From Liopterus haemorrhoidalis (lineage: Eukaryota; Arthropoda; Insecta; Coleoptera; Dytiscidae): DNA of 64,000 bases. Shown here piece by piece: positions 22,854 to 34,352 of this stretch. A model generated the notes under the pieces. The model ran no database searches. It was not told the origin of the DNA and saw nothing but the letters and a program-made list of their open reading frames with translations. Positions within the stretch are counted from its first letter, which is position 1, and the number at the start of each line of letters is the position of its first letter. Position numbers and translations under genes: made by a program. The DNA lies in NCBI GenBank assembly GCA_963971575.1, contig OZ020611.1:206564743-206628742 (forward strand), written 5' to 3'.

Positions 22854-24614
22854 ATGTCATCATTCGTATTTTTAGTGAGGACTTTATTTTAGGTCAACAC
22901 TTAGGAAAAATAAAGTGCTTTTAACCAGCACTTATTGCCGAGTATTTTCCCGATTCCTACCATTTTAAAAGAGTTTTCCTTTGAGCCCCCCCCCCATTCC
23001 TAGGCGCGCGCTTCCTAGTTGTTATATTGTTGTATTCTTGATTGTGCGCTGTTTGTGTATTAAGTCGGTCTGAATAAACTTAAAAAAAATATATATATAT
23101 ATATATGAAAACAACAGAACATATAGACGAAGCTGCAGCGAAAGTGGTGGTAAATTTGTTACCCTAAAAATCACGGACAATGAATGAAAAATCTTGTAAA
23201 GAATTTTTTGGGCGACCATATCAAAAACAATTTTTATTATCGTCTAGTACCGGCCAAAACGGAAATCTTTTTAGGTTCGCTTATTTTTTTGACCGCTGGA
23301 TGCTAGAGCCATCTATGTGTCATTTCTTCAGTTACAAGATATCCATGGTTACACGGAAACAACTGACAGTCAAACATTTATAAATGTAATAATTGTTCAG
23401 TAACCATAAATTATCCAATGTAAATAGTTTTGTTTGCCCAATAAATATAATGTGTACCTTGTCCAAAAAGATTTTTTTCGTCCTTATCTGCTTGAAGTCC
23501 TCGTCTGCGCCTCAGCCCTCAAATTCAGATGCGGCCGAAAAAGATCGACTTTTTGGCCATGGTACACAAATAACTATTGTGAACGGAGCTGTAATAAAAA
23601 CGTTAAAAAATACACGGTATAGGCATTCGTATTTGTTGAACTCAATATTTTATATTGTTCTTTTAGTTTTCAATAAAAATAATTCTATTCTGTTTAGTTG
23701 TTATTGTAGTCATGGAAACAATCCTACTCCGTAGGGAAGAAGTGAAATTTTTTCTCCCTAGGGAGTAAAGTAGAACATTAAACTAGGTCGTGCAAAAATA
23801 TTGTTTTATATTTGTTATAATAATTATAGTTGGAAAGTTAATTATTGGCCATCCTGCACTATTTATAAATGTAATTTATTTGCTTAAATAATTTAAATTT
23901 ATAATTTCCTGTGTATGCAATTGCCAAATGGCCCATCAATGAACAGTTTCGTTTATTTCCATGTTTATTCATAAAAGTACACATATAAAATTAACATTAT
24001 TATATTAGATTCGTCATAATCCGGTTTCTGAAAATAAATATTCATAAAACAAGTCATAATTCATAATTGAGCTTTATTGCAATACACTGACATAAAATAC
24101 TTGGACAATTTCGCATATTTTGTGACGTCATCAATGACATTTTTGTTTACGTGAGCTGCGTTGAAAAAATAAACGATGCGAATTGTGAAGGTGTACAACC
24201 GAACGATGACCTGTTTGCCCACTTTTCTTTTAACGATGTTTTACAAACTACAGAATTTATAATTGAAAAAATAATTGAGGTACTGAAAAAAGTTGTTACT
24301 TTCAGTAGGGTTGATAACAGTGATGGCTCGTGCTGTAGAAATATGGGGGGGGGGCAACTTTTATAGGTATATAATTTCAGAGTTATTATAGGTTATATAA
24401 GTTCAAAGTTAGTATCAGGTCATCAAGGTTGAAATTTGTAGTTAATAATATTGCCAACTTTAACAGCTTATTATTTGACATTGGGGTAATATTTTACCGT
24501 TCTGTTTTTTTTTTTTTTTTTCTTTGTTGGAAAGTTACACATCTCTCCTGTTTAAAGAAATTATTGTATGCTCTAAAAATAAACAAAAACTTTTTTTTAA
24601 AATTAATGTTGAAA
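22854..24614. other. No gene; simple repeats and a hairpin
   Basis: Contains an (AT)n run at 23089-23106, a C-run at 22987-22995 and a strong imperfect palindrome at about 23726-23772 (CTACTCCGTAGGGA facing TCCCTAGGGAGTAAAGTAG). Open frames at 23393-23734 and 24151-24366 have no recognisable domains. G-run at 24344-24353. Confidence 0.4.
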
Positions 24615-25230
24615 ATGGAACGGTCGGAGAGCCGCATTATTATGAATTATGAGTTCTTACGTGGAACTACGGCATCGCAGACCGCGCGAAACATTAATAG
24701 TGTATTTGGCTCTAGAGTTACTACGCAGCAGACAATAACAAATTGGTTCGCCAAATTTCGTACAAGTAAATTAAAACCAAACCAAAAAAAAAAAAATAAT
24801 AATAATAACCTGGCTCATCGATCACAGCAGAAATATACTGCAACCAAATGGACGATATGATGCAAAAACTTAAAGAAAAACAGCCTAGATTGGTCAACAG
24901 ATCGACTCCTATCTTATTGCATGATAACGCTAGACCACACACTGCACAAATGACTGTGGCAAAACTACAGGAATTGGATTTGGAACTTCTCCATCATTCT
25001 CCATACTCGCCAGACCTAGCCCCCACTGACTACTACTTCTTCCGCCATTTGGATAACTTTTTAATAGGAAAACAGTTTAATTCCGACAATGCTGTAAAAC
25101 TGGCCTTCCAGGAATTTATTGACTCTCGTCCGCCAGGTTTTATACCACCAGGTTGTTCAGGCCGAACAACCTGCCTCTTAAATGGGAAAAGTGTATAGAC
25201 AGTATGGGTGCATACTTTGATGAATATTAA
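24615..25230 (+). pseudogene. mariner (DD34D) transposase, internally deleted
   Basis: The frame starts with MERSESRIIMNYEFLRGTTA and a helix-turn-helix part (TTQQTITNWFAKFRT), then breaks at an A/AAT-rich junction (24781-24808). Homology resumes at 24821 with ITAEIYCNQMDDM and continues through LLHDNARPHTAQ to YSPDLAPTDYYFFRHLDNFL. The second and third catalytic aspartates are 34 residues apart (DD34D), typical of mariner. The middle of the protein with the first aspartate is missing, and a frameshift near 25138 is followed by the usual C-terminus (NNLPLKWEKCIDSMGAYFDEY) to the stop at 25228-25230. Terminal inverted repeats could not be defined. Confidence 0.85.
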
Positions 25231-25568
25231 TAATTCCTTATATTTGTAAGTTATCAACCAACTTTGCTTTTTTTTTTCTACAAATGTATTAAATTTTGCA
25301 CATAATTCTTTTTTACGAAAATAAAAACGTTGTTTACGCCCATAACAGTAACACGTTTGCTTACGTACTACATTGCAGGCGGCTACAACCTGGCAGCTCT
25401 TATGGGAACAGACTTAAATTGCGTTGGTTAACTCGCAATGCGCGTTCAATGTAGGCAGTGTGTCTAATTGAGATCTGGTCTTATAAATAAAAACTACACT
25501 GGCATATAATTAAATATGTTGCCAAACTTTTATCTGTCGCATCAAATTGTTAAGTTGACAGTGAGAAG

Positions 25569-25715
25569 CAGCGGCGGCCGATGAAGCATGTTTGGGAGGG
25601 CAATTGGTATGATCGGACAAGCTCGTACTATATCGCTCAACAGTAGTATAGCAACGACAAAGCACGAGCGGGTCCGATCATTTCCTTCCCAAACATGCCT
25701 CACTGGCCGCCGCTG
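25569..25715. mobile_element. hAT MITE, 147 bp, perfect 8-bp target duplication
   Basis: GTGAGAAG flanks both ends (25561-25568 and 25716-25723). Ends CAGCGGCGGCC and its inverse extend with few mismatches for about 35 bp (through GCATGTTTGGGA), leaving a short loop, so the whole element can fold into one hairpin. Confidence 0.9.
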
Positions 25716-25852
25716 GTGAGAAGTAACAATGCACAAAGTGTTGAATATCTATTTCTGCCGCTAACGTTGAGTGACGTCAAAAGTTTGAAAGTGTAGTGAA
25801 AAGTATAATGGAGAACAGCATTTATATCTAAGCTATTGTCATTTGTTCTTAT

Positions 25853-25945
25853 TTTTAGAGTTCGTAGGTACAACAAAAAACCATGATAACGTCACTCATG
25901 TATCTGTTTGACTGTACGATAGAATTTGTGATCAAAGAATGTGAA
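25853..25945 (+). mobile_element. HINE 5'-end fragment
   Basis: 'agagttcgtaggtacaacaaaaaacc' followed by 'ataacgtcactcatgtatctg' and a 'gaatttgtg' phrase repeats the 5' block of the old family A relatives (compare 14925). Nothing downstream belongs to the element. Confidence 0.45.
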
Positions 25946-26020
25946 TTATATTTTTTATTTTATTATTTTCAACAAGAAAAAAAGAAGGTATATAGGCTTT
26001 TCCAAACTTTTAGGCGGAAC

Positions 26021-26415
26021 TATACTCTATCTCAGAAAGACTGATAGTAATAATATTTATTATTTGTAAAAAGTTATTGTTTTTTCACACAGAAGCGGCC
26101 CACAAAATATGAAGAGTTCGAAACGAAATATTGTTAAAAACAACCGAGTGTTCCGCACATATTATATGGGAATACGAACTAGGGTTAAACACAGTAGATC
26201 ATAAAAATGTTACCCTAAAATTTTGAGGAAAAATATGGTCACAGGGGTGCGTTTAATGATATGATAAATATGGTCACAGGCGTGCGTTTAATAAAATGAT
26301 AAATAGTAATATAGAAATACACAAAACCAATTTAAACGTGTTTAAAATGGTCACGCCACTGGTAACTGCCTGACAAAAAGATTTATTACTATCAGCCTTT
26401 CTGAGATAGAGTATA
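26021..26415 (+). mobile_element. MITE family B, copy B3
   Basis: Ends TATACTCTATCTCAGAAAGA and its exact inverse; same orientation as B1. Contains the duplicated 'ggtcacaggsgtgcgtttaa' block. Flanked on the left by AGGCGGAAC, the same context as B1, suggesting preference for or co-mobility with the older GGCGGAAC element. Confidence 0.8.
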
Positions 26416-27965
26416 GATGGAATTTAAATTTTCTTAAGTTGTCATTAGCTATTTTTTTATGTATTGAAGTTGGCTTTTCTTAAACAAAATGATCAAAAGC
26501 TTCAATCAATCGGTAAAAGTTACTACATTTGAAAATCTAGTTCCGCTTAAAGCAAAGAAACTACCTATATATGTATATAATTTAATAATTTTTGCTTTTT
26601 AATAAAATTAGTTGATATTTTTATTGTGAGATATCAAATATGCCTCAGGAGATACTTGAAGTAAAAATGATAAACATTTTTAAATGCTGTATAACAAAAA
26701 TTGCAAATAAATTTCTCTATGAAAGAGTCGTACTTTGCTACATAAATTGTATTTAGATAATATTTATTATTTAAAAACATTTCGATTAATTGATAAGATA
26801 AATCATTGATTTTTCAGTGTCAAAGGAAAGATGTATTGATTTTTTACTGCGATATGATAACATTGTTAATCTTTATTATGAAATATATATCTGCTTTGTG
26901 ATGAGATCGGACATAATCAGTTTTTTTAAGAAATATTTTAAAAACATTCATATCAAGCAGCAAATATATTCTAATGTGTTTAATTAAATATTATGTGTAC
27001 ATTACTCCCTTAAAATTGTAAATATGATTGTGCTCCAAAAAAGTAACAATCTTGAAATTGGTCGACAAATCAAAGTAAATACTAATTGGCTGAACCGATG
27101 TTAAGATAAATTTTTAATGACATAGGTTATTTTTTTTTGTATTATTGTAACCATTGGCGATTGAATGTAATTAAGTTTTTTTCCCGTAAATCAATGATAA
27201 AAATTAATTTACAAAATGACAAATTTTACATTTAAAAACTGCACCTATGAACACATTATATTTAGTTCAGAACCTAATTACGTAACACTAGTGATCTGGG
27301 ATCTGCTTTATTTTGTCAACAAAACTTATCATTTATCGTTTTATTAGCAAAATATTTATAATGATCCAAAAATAATTATTTATGTAAATACTGTAGATTC
27401 TGGGACACAACGGGACTAGGTCATTTAGCCTTATTAAGCGGCTGTACCCATTAAGTGATAATTGCGCCAATAATATAAAATATTAATATTCCATAAATTC
27501 ATAACTAAATATACAGGTTGTAACATGAAATTTGGGCCATAGGCAATATGAGAAATTTGATTTTCCCGCAAAAGTGCACCTATTATTTTAAAGTAATGAA
27601 CTTTTTTTAGTAATAAATAATAGAAAATATAAACATTGTTTTTGTTGATTTTTGCTACTTTCATTTATATTTGTTGCTGTTATATAATTATTAATGCCAA
27701 AATAGCTCAAACGGTAACGATCGTAGTAAGCAATCTGATTACCGCTATTCAGACCTGCAAAAAAAATATATATATTTAGAGTGTTCAACAGCATGAAGGA
27801 TAGTTTCCAATTGACGTAGACGTAGAACATAGAAATAAAACGTGCAACGTAGATTTGGTTGCTTTAGTTTCCAATAAATTTTGAACATCGTGTCAAAAAG
27901 TTTCTTAAAAAATGTCGAGTAACATGTATTCGTCAAATAATATGGAGGACAATCTAGCAATGCTA
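26416..27965. other. No gene recognised
   Basis: Very AT-rich. Minus-strand frames between 27434 and 27969 are low-complexity and unrecognised. No repeat ends found. Confidence 0.45.
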
Positions 27966-27974
27966 GCATTTTTT

Positions 27975-28545
27975 ATTGTTACGGCGCCAACGCAACGCCG
28001 TCGCAAATGACGGCGCGCTGACGGCGTAACGCGCTGTGCATTCTGTTCCAGGCTTTAAAGTGGGGAACAGAATACAACGAGTTCTACGGCGCGTTGACGA
28101 CGTTTGGACGGCGCTATCTGTCAGAGAAAAGTTAAAACCAAGCTGTCGTACGCACGTGCACAGAATGTGTAACGTCCTAGCGGCGTTCGAACGCCGTTGA
28201 TACTGAATGTTCGTCAACTTCCAACTTTTGACGCCGTTGAACGTTGACGCAGAACACCTAACCTCAGTTTTTACTGAATGGTAAAGTGTTTGTATGTATA
28301 AATAACTTGCATACAACATAAATAACATCACACACAAGTCTTCATCATCTATTATAATTTTAATAAAAGAAAGCGCACGTATAAACACAGATATAGATTG
28401 TCACGTGACACTTTGACGGCGTTAAAAATGATTGCATTGTGCGCAGGCGAAAATTCAACGGCGCTAACGCAACGCCGTCGCAAATGACGGTGCGCTGACG
28501 GCGCAGCGCGCTGTGCAGTCTGTTCCAGGCTTTAATATGGTCGGG
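27975..28545. repeat. GC-rich, CpG-dense repeat with an 80-bp direct duplication
   Basis: The block 'acgcaacgccgtcgcaaatg' to 'ctgttccaggctttaa' occurs at about 27986-28057 and again at about 28460-28535 in the same direction with few differences. Between them lie more 'gacggcg' and 'acgccg' words, and an inverted pair (GCATTCTGTTCC facing GGAACAGAATAC) at about 28038-28074. Base composition is strikingly unlike the surrounding AT-rich DNA. Probably a degenerate transposon or several nested copies; I cannot name a superfamily. Confidence 0.6.
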
Positions 28546-29795
28546 CCAAGAAACCATGGCCAAGAGCCCTAGAAACTGATAGCTGACAACTAGCGTAGGG
28601 TGGCTTCGAGCTGTACACGCTGGAGGTGAATGGTTCGGAATAGTCCTATAGGGGTTGTAAAGCCAATGAAGATGGTGAATATCCCTGTTTACGAAATGTT
28701 ATAGTGACCCCGTTTAGTGCTGTTTCTTTTAACGCTCTAAATTTTAAATGTCAAGCGTTTTCCAGGGCTTTTGTATTTTTATCTCGCCTACAATTTCTTT
28801 AAACTTATCTATCACAATAATGATTTGTGGTTCTAGGTAAGCAGGTCAAAATCTGTTGATGCAAGCAATATATTTTAAGAAATATTGTATATCATTTTGA
28901 ATTCTGCAACAAAGCATTTCCAAATTTACTAAATAAAGAGTTTCTGAAATTGAAAAATATGAAACCGTTTATCAATATATTTCTTATTAATTTATTGAAG
29001 ACTTAGATACGAAGCAAATGCGGAAAAACCCGCTGGGATTTTATTATTTAAATTTTATTGTGATGAAATTTTCGCTGATTTAGATTAAAAAAAAAAAAAA
29101 TGGAATCTCTTAGTACTCAAATATCGAATAAAAATGATCATCTAAAATCTGTTGCTTTTGATGTAATCTGATGATGATGAAGAAAATCTGTTTTAAACAT
29201 CCGCATTCTGTTGACTTCTTACACTTTTTTAATATCTACAGAACCCTGAAATGTGTGAAAATTCACACTGCACATCAATATTTTAATTCCATATTTACCA
29301 ATCTTGTTTATTTATATTCATTAGTACCAACATAACAGACAAATATTATTTTAGTGGTTATTCTCCATATCCACTTGTTATTAGCAAGTAATTGTTTGAA
29401 AATGTTAAGAAATTGCGCTTTGTTTTCTCCTGTTTCAGCTTGTTAAATTAGTTAGTTTTTGAACATTTTAATGATGATAAATTTGTTTATTTTGTGTCTG
29501 GGAACTATCGAATAACAGGTACGATGACACCTGGTGTCGTATTTTAAATTAATGGAAAAACACAAGATTAATACACGTTACTGGGACAAAATGAAGTAGA
29601 TACTTGTTGATTCTGTTTTAACATAGTGTCGGTAATTTTTTTATCAGAGAAAACGGGCTCAAAATTTCAATAAAACGTGAGTATAGGGGTGGGTTTGAGT
29701 AAATACATCCAAATTGCTGTAAGTATTATTAAAATTTGCAGACAGTCTGTTAATAACTGAATGTTTACCGTAGTCCGTGTAACTGTGAGAGATAA
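28546..29795. other. No gene; one solo HINE 3' end
   Basis: Mostly unique AT-rich sequence. At 29236-29288 a family A 3' end stands alone: 'tctacagaaccctgaaatg', the hairpin GTGTGAAAATTCACAC, then 'tgcacatcaatattt'. Confidence 0.5.
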
Positions 29796-29986
29796 CAGTG
29801 GTCGGCAAACTTTAGAGACTAAAGAGCCGAATACACTCTTTGCGGCATCTGGAAACAGTTTCAAGAGCCATAATTTTGTTTTAATACATGACTTTTTTAT
29901 ATTTTCTAAATTTTATTCCTTATCTACATAATTTGAAAAGTCACACGAATGTCCTCAAAGAGCCGCATGCGGTTCGCCGACCCGTG
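29796..29986. mobile_element. hAT MITE, 191 bp
   Basis: The left end CAGTGGTCGGCAAACT and the right end read inward CACGGGTCGGCGAACC are imperfect inverted repeats; both are followed by an 'agagccg' motif. No 8-bp duplication is clear, so the boundaries or the flanks have decayed. Confidence 0.6.
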
Positions 29987-30027
29987 TTCTAGAAGGTTAG
30001 GCAGAACGCGTATGTATTCGCGGTAAG

Positions 30028-31036
30028 TTCATCGAAAATCAATTCATCAAAAGCATATTCATCGAAAATCAATTCATCGAAAACGAGTTCATCGAAAGCA
30101 AATTCATCGAAAATCAATTCATCGAATTATCAATTCATCAAATCGTCAATTCATCGAAAAAAAAATTTTTTTGTAAATATTTGAGAGTGCATTTTTAATT
30201 GTGGCTCTGTTTCAATTTAATATGTATTCTTAATTTCTTCTTTCCATTGTAATGTTTGTTGCTGTTTAAATATAAATTAAAAGTTAAATTTAATAATAAA
30301 TTATATTATTATATTATTATTATTATTATTAATTAATGCGGACCGTAGACTTTTGGGTAACTCGAATTTTACGTAAGTCTAATTAGAATTTTTATAAAGG
30401 AACAAAAGAAATTTAAACTACATAATTACGTATATAAAAGAAACAAAACAAAAATAAACCGAAATTCATTTACATATACTATTCTGTATGGACATACATA
30501 CAAATAGAAAATATATATATATATATATTTTTTTTTTTGTAAACTTGTATGTTATTCAACTCAAAAATTTTCCATTTTTTTAAATTTTCTTTTTACGTAA
30601 CTGCGAATTTACGAAAGTCGCGTGTTACGGGGAATTATTGTATAACAAATTAATGGTACTTGTATTATGTGTCACCACATTTTTAATATATAATTTTTGC
30701 AAATTTAAATTAAGTTTTAGTGAGATCATTTTTGGTGCATATTTGAGGATAATCAAAGAATATATATATTTTAAACCATATAAAAAATGTTATGCAATTA
30801 TTTCTTAGTCTGTCTACTTTTATTGACCACTGCTTTTTTGACTTTCTGATCCTCTCGGCATTCCTCTCAAATATTTACAAAACACTTTTTTTCGATGAAT
30901 TGACGATTCGATGAATTGACCATTCGATGAACTGATTTTCGATGAATTTGCTTTCGATGAACTCGTTTTCGATGAACTCGTTTTCGATGAATTGATTTTC
31001 GATGAATTTACTTTCGATGAATTGATTTTCGATGAA
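30028..31036. mobile_element. Foldback element with tandem-repeat arms
   Basis: The left arm (30028-30155) is a head-to-tail array of a 14-15 bp unit, TTCATCGAAAATCAA and variants. The right arm (30885-31036) is the same array inverted (TTCGATGAATTGATT and variants), about ten units each. Roughly 730 bp of AT-rich non-coding sequence lies between. Long inverted repeats made of short tandem units define foldback (FB-like) elements. A minus-strand frame over the right arm gives a repetitive peptide (FIENQFIES..), which is a by-product of the array. Confidence 0.75.
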
Positions 31037-31124
31037 CTCGTCGGTTACCTTGTCACTTTGTGCAAGGTCAGTTACTATCATGAATGAAAGTCCTTATACT
31101 TTTTATAATATTTTATCTTGTAGT

Positions 31125-31300
31125 AACGTTACTACACAGTAACTTATTACAGAATTGATCTGATATGTCTGGTGCGTTCATAATGCCGCTCAAAACTTTA
31201 TATGCGAAAATACTTTCAGCCATTTTTCTTCTCTTCTCAAGAGATTGGAATCCTAACATGTGTAATCTGGCGTGGTATTGATAATTATCTTTATTAATTC
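31125..31300 (-). pseudogene. LINE C-terminal fragment
   Basis: Minus-strand frame: YQYHARLHMLGFQSLEKRRK, then MAESIFAYKVLSGIMNAPDI. The pattern 'R...L.l.sLe.RR....l...yKil.g..' is the C-terminal region of jockey/I-like LINE polyproteins. Upstream the frame stays open but is not recognisable. Confidence 0.55.
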
Positions 31301-31479
31301 GTAATTTTAAAAAAATACAAAGAATGTTCAACTCTCTATCTATACAGGATGCCTCTATAAAAATATAAATGGCTAATAAAAGCGTTTTCGATTTGTAAAT
31401 AAAGATTTGATCTGAGATTGCCCTGAAATCAATAAGTGGCATCACGCTCTGTACTAGTGCGATCTGGTTGAGAGTATAT

Positions 31480-31674
31480 CGGTTTGTTTGCCTGATTGTT
31501 TGTGTAATTATGCACAACATTTTTCACATAATTTTTTACTCCCACTATTTCGTCTTTTACAAATATATTTCTCATGCAATCAATAATTTCATCATCCTCC
31601 GATTCGCTAAAATATAATAATTCCTCCAATGCAATAATTTTTAGTAGCCATAACCCACAACACGAAGAAATCAT
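31480..31674 (-). pseudogene. PIF/Harbinger transposase N-terminal fragment (tentative)
   Basis: The minus-strand frame from 31674 begins MISSCCGLWLLKIIALEELL, then an acidic run (SESEDDEIIDCMRNIF) and GVKNYVKNVVHNYTNN. The last block resembles the '(K)i.nyVe.vV..Y...eFk.hFR' segment near the start of HARBI1/ALP1-like transposases, but the following conserved FR motif is not visible. The match rests on one short motif. Confidence 0.4.
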
Positions 31675-31879
31675 GTTGAAAACAACCGAAAATCAAATAT
31701 CTAACAAAACAATGAAGTTATATTTGTATTTTGGCGCCATTTTTAATTACACAGTATTAGAAATTAGTTATACATCAGTATCCATACATGAAATAATTTT
31801 GAAATATAATAACGATTTATAATCAGTATAAATTAAAATAGAACATAGTTACACAAAATACAAGAATTAACAAATTAAA

Positions 31880-32655
31880 TTAAATTAGATATACAAAGAT
31901 AGCGAAATTTGGCCTTTGTGTAATTGAAGATGTCGATATCCCTGAATGTTTGATTATATCTTGATACGAGCCTATTAATTGGTGAGTTATTATGCGAGTT
32001 AGTATTGCATTTTGTCTGGCTGAACAACAATGGTTTCTTGTATTGTACGTGGGTATGTGATAGCCTAGCAAATTCAATAATTCGCTAGATGTGGCGACTT
32101 TATTTACTATTTTGTACAGCATTAGCATGTCACTTAACGTCCGTCTGTCCTTTAATGATAACATATTGAATGTAACGCAGGATTCGGTATAGTTAACAAA
32201 AGGTATGTTACATCTATAAGCAATATATTTTAAAGCTTTCTTCTGTATATTTTCAAGCTGTGTTACATATTTATTATAGCCAGGGTTCCAAACTACAGAA
32301 CAGAAATTCAAAATACTAGAAACGTACGCGATGTACAGCGATTTTAATTCAAGCGGAGACTTAAAATTTACAGTTGAACGCATTAAAAAAACCCAACATT
32401 TTCCAGGGTTTTGCAACAATATAATCAATGTGAGGTTCGAAGGATAGTTTACTGTCTAGAATTACACCAAGGTCCTTAACTGTTGTTCTCTGAATTTTGT
32501 TTCCGTCCAGTTCATATTGAAATATTAATACATCTCTATTTCTGGAAAATGATATGGTCTGGCATTTGTCATAGTTCAGGAACAATTTATTGTCGTTACA
32601 ATATGCCTGTAGACCAATAATATCATTTTGTAAGAGTTCAGCATCAGCAATGCTT
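31880..32655 (-). pseudogene. Jockey-like LINE, C-terminal half
   Basis: On the minus strand, 32655-32361 reads QNDIIGLQAYCNDNKLFLN, then YDKCQTISFSRN, then VKDLGVILDSKLSFEPHIDY (the block after YADD). A frameshift near 32400 is followed by KSLYIAYVSSILNFCSVVWN, YVTQLENIQKKALKYIAYR and MLSLKDRRTLSDMLMLYKIV. The order is that of jockey-clade polyproteins downstream of the reverse transcriptase catalytic core. The 5' part with the YADD is missing. Confidence 0.8.
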
Positions 32656-32965
32656 CATTTGTAATAGATTCATAGCACAAGTGCATGATACAAGCGTAAA
32701 TATGTATATTGCCATAAGAGTATATTATTAGTTTATTATAAACTGATGTACGTATTATTATAAACTGATGTACGTATATTATAAACTGATGTACGTACTA
32801 TAAGTAGAACAGTGATAACCCATTGATTTTCTTGACCTGTTATAAACGAGGCTTAAACGTTGCAAATAAAAATTAACAAGCCTTTTAACGAAAACTAATA
32901 AGTAAAGTGTTTCAATAACAAAATAGCCCAAATTTTTTACTCTAGCTAAGTAAGATATTTTTTAA

Positions 32966-33108
32966 ATGTTTGGTTTAGGAACAAAGGGAGTAAATATTGA
33001 TTGTAACAATCTAAATCATTTGCGCTTTGCCGACGACATTGTTCTAATTAGTCACGATATATCTGAAGTACATTGCATGCTGCAAGAGTTTAACTGCTGC
33101 ATAACAAC
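32966..33108 (+). pseudogene. RTE-like reverse transcriptase fragment
   Basis: A plus-strand frame reads KGVNIDCNNLNHLRFADDIV, then LISHDISEVHCMLQEFN. LRFADDIVL is the catalytic YADD-type box (motif C) in its RTE-group form. The homology stops abruptly at both sides, so this is an isolated remnant. Confidence 0.65.
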
Positions 33109-34352
33109 GCAACACACTTGCTCTTTTCAATCGTGTGCGAATTTGCGCACGAGGTTAGCATTTACGCCGAAAATGTTAGCACTAGATTGAAAAGAGTCCT
33201 TTAGACACGTATTGTATACAATATTTTTTCTAACAACGAAAATTTTAATAAAAATTCAAAAGAATTGTGTAATAATTAACAGAGTAAGGGGGGCGGAGGG
33301 GGCGACGGCCCTGGGCGCACTAAGGAAAAGGGCGCTGACGGGCTTGACTAAGGGGCGCCATTGTGAAGGCAAGGACCTTTTTTTTGCCTCGGATTTTGAT
33401 TTGGATTTTGGGAGGCGAGGGAGATAGAGAGAGAGAAAATTCTCTTCTAATATAAATCTGTACCTTGGAATAAGAACAACCAATGTCAAAAATTTGGGAT
33501 TTTGAGATTTTTAGCTGAACGGTGTAAAAAAATTTGGGATATATTTAGATTTAGATAATAAAAGATGTCAGGAAAGAAAATGAAAACCGAAAGTAGTAAA
33601 GTAAGCGCGAACTTGAATTAACTTCTAGAGAAATTATCTGAGGCGGAAACTACTCAAAAGTAGCAAAAATGACTTGCAATGGTTGTTCTTGCAATTAAGG
33701 TACAGAAATATTTTCTTTGAAAACACTATTTTTGATAGTTTGGCCAACTTCACTGAGACGGGGCTCGTATTCTCCATTTAAATTTTTTATCAAAAGAAGT
33801 AATTAGTGTATGGTCGATTTTCCTCATTTAATTAATCAGGTATAACATACTATAACATATGTTTGAGTTTAATGAGGCATGCATCAGTTATTGATAAAAT
33901 GTTTTCCAAATGGATTACTACAGGGATTAATATTTAGTGTTACTAAATACACGTGGTATATATCCTATTTTATCAAAGCTGGAATATTATGAATGGATCA
34001 TATATGGCCTATGAGATTAGTTATTATCACTGCTGTCTGGTTCGGACATTTTATGTGATAACAAGTTCCTAGAATTTTATATCGAATTACTAATTAATTT
34101 TATTTTATTAATAGAGTGCGGCAAAGTTAGGTCTTAAAACGTTTTAATCCTACTTAATGGAAAATAAATCCATTGTTCTTCCTAATTTAATTTATTTAAA
34201 ACATATTAAGACCTAAACTGTCCCCTCTTTAATGATAAGCACTTAATAAAAACAATTATTCTTTTTAATAATATATTCAATAACATTCATATCAAACGGA
34301 ACATATATTTTAATATGTTTAATTTAATATTTTATGTAATTCTCTACCTTAA
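33109..34352. other. No gene; possible hAT scrap
   Basis: A G-rich stretch at about 33285-33365 ('ggggggcggagggggcgacg', 'ggggcgccattgtgaagg') has the composition of the ends of some hAT elements, but no paired end was found. A (GA)n run lies at 33420-33437. The remainder is AT-rich and featureless. Confidence 0.4.

Noticed and set aside
27963..28388. A 141-codon minus-strand gene
   Set aside because: The frame covers the GC-rich repeat; GC-rich DNA has fewer stops, and the product is Arg/Thr-rich without any domain.
30028..30155. Short regularly spaced repeats resembling a CRISPR array
   Set aside because: Units are contiguous without unique spacers, the DNA is eukaryotic, and an inverted partner array exists.
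30875..31081. Repetitive peptide FIENQFIESKFIENQF
   Set aside because: By-product of the foldback arm's short tandem unit; not a structural repeat protein.
32966..33190. A complete small gene of 74 codons
   Set aside because: Only LRFADDIVL and neighbours are meaningful; it is a reverse transcriptase scrap.
33256..33489. Overlapping frames on both strands around 33.3 kb as genes
   Set aside because: The region is low-complexity G-rich transposon-like sequence; no domain.
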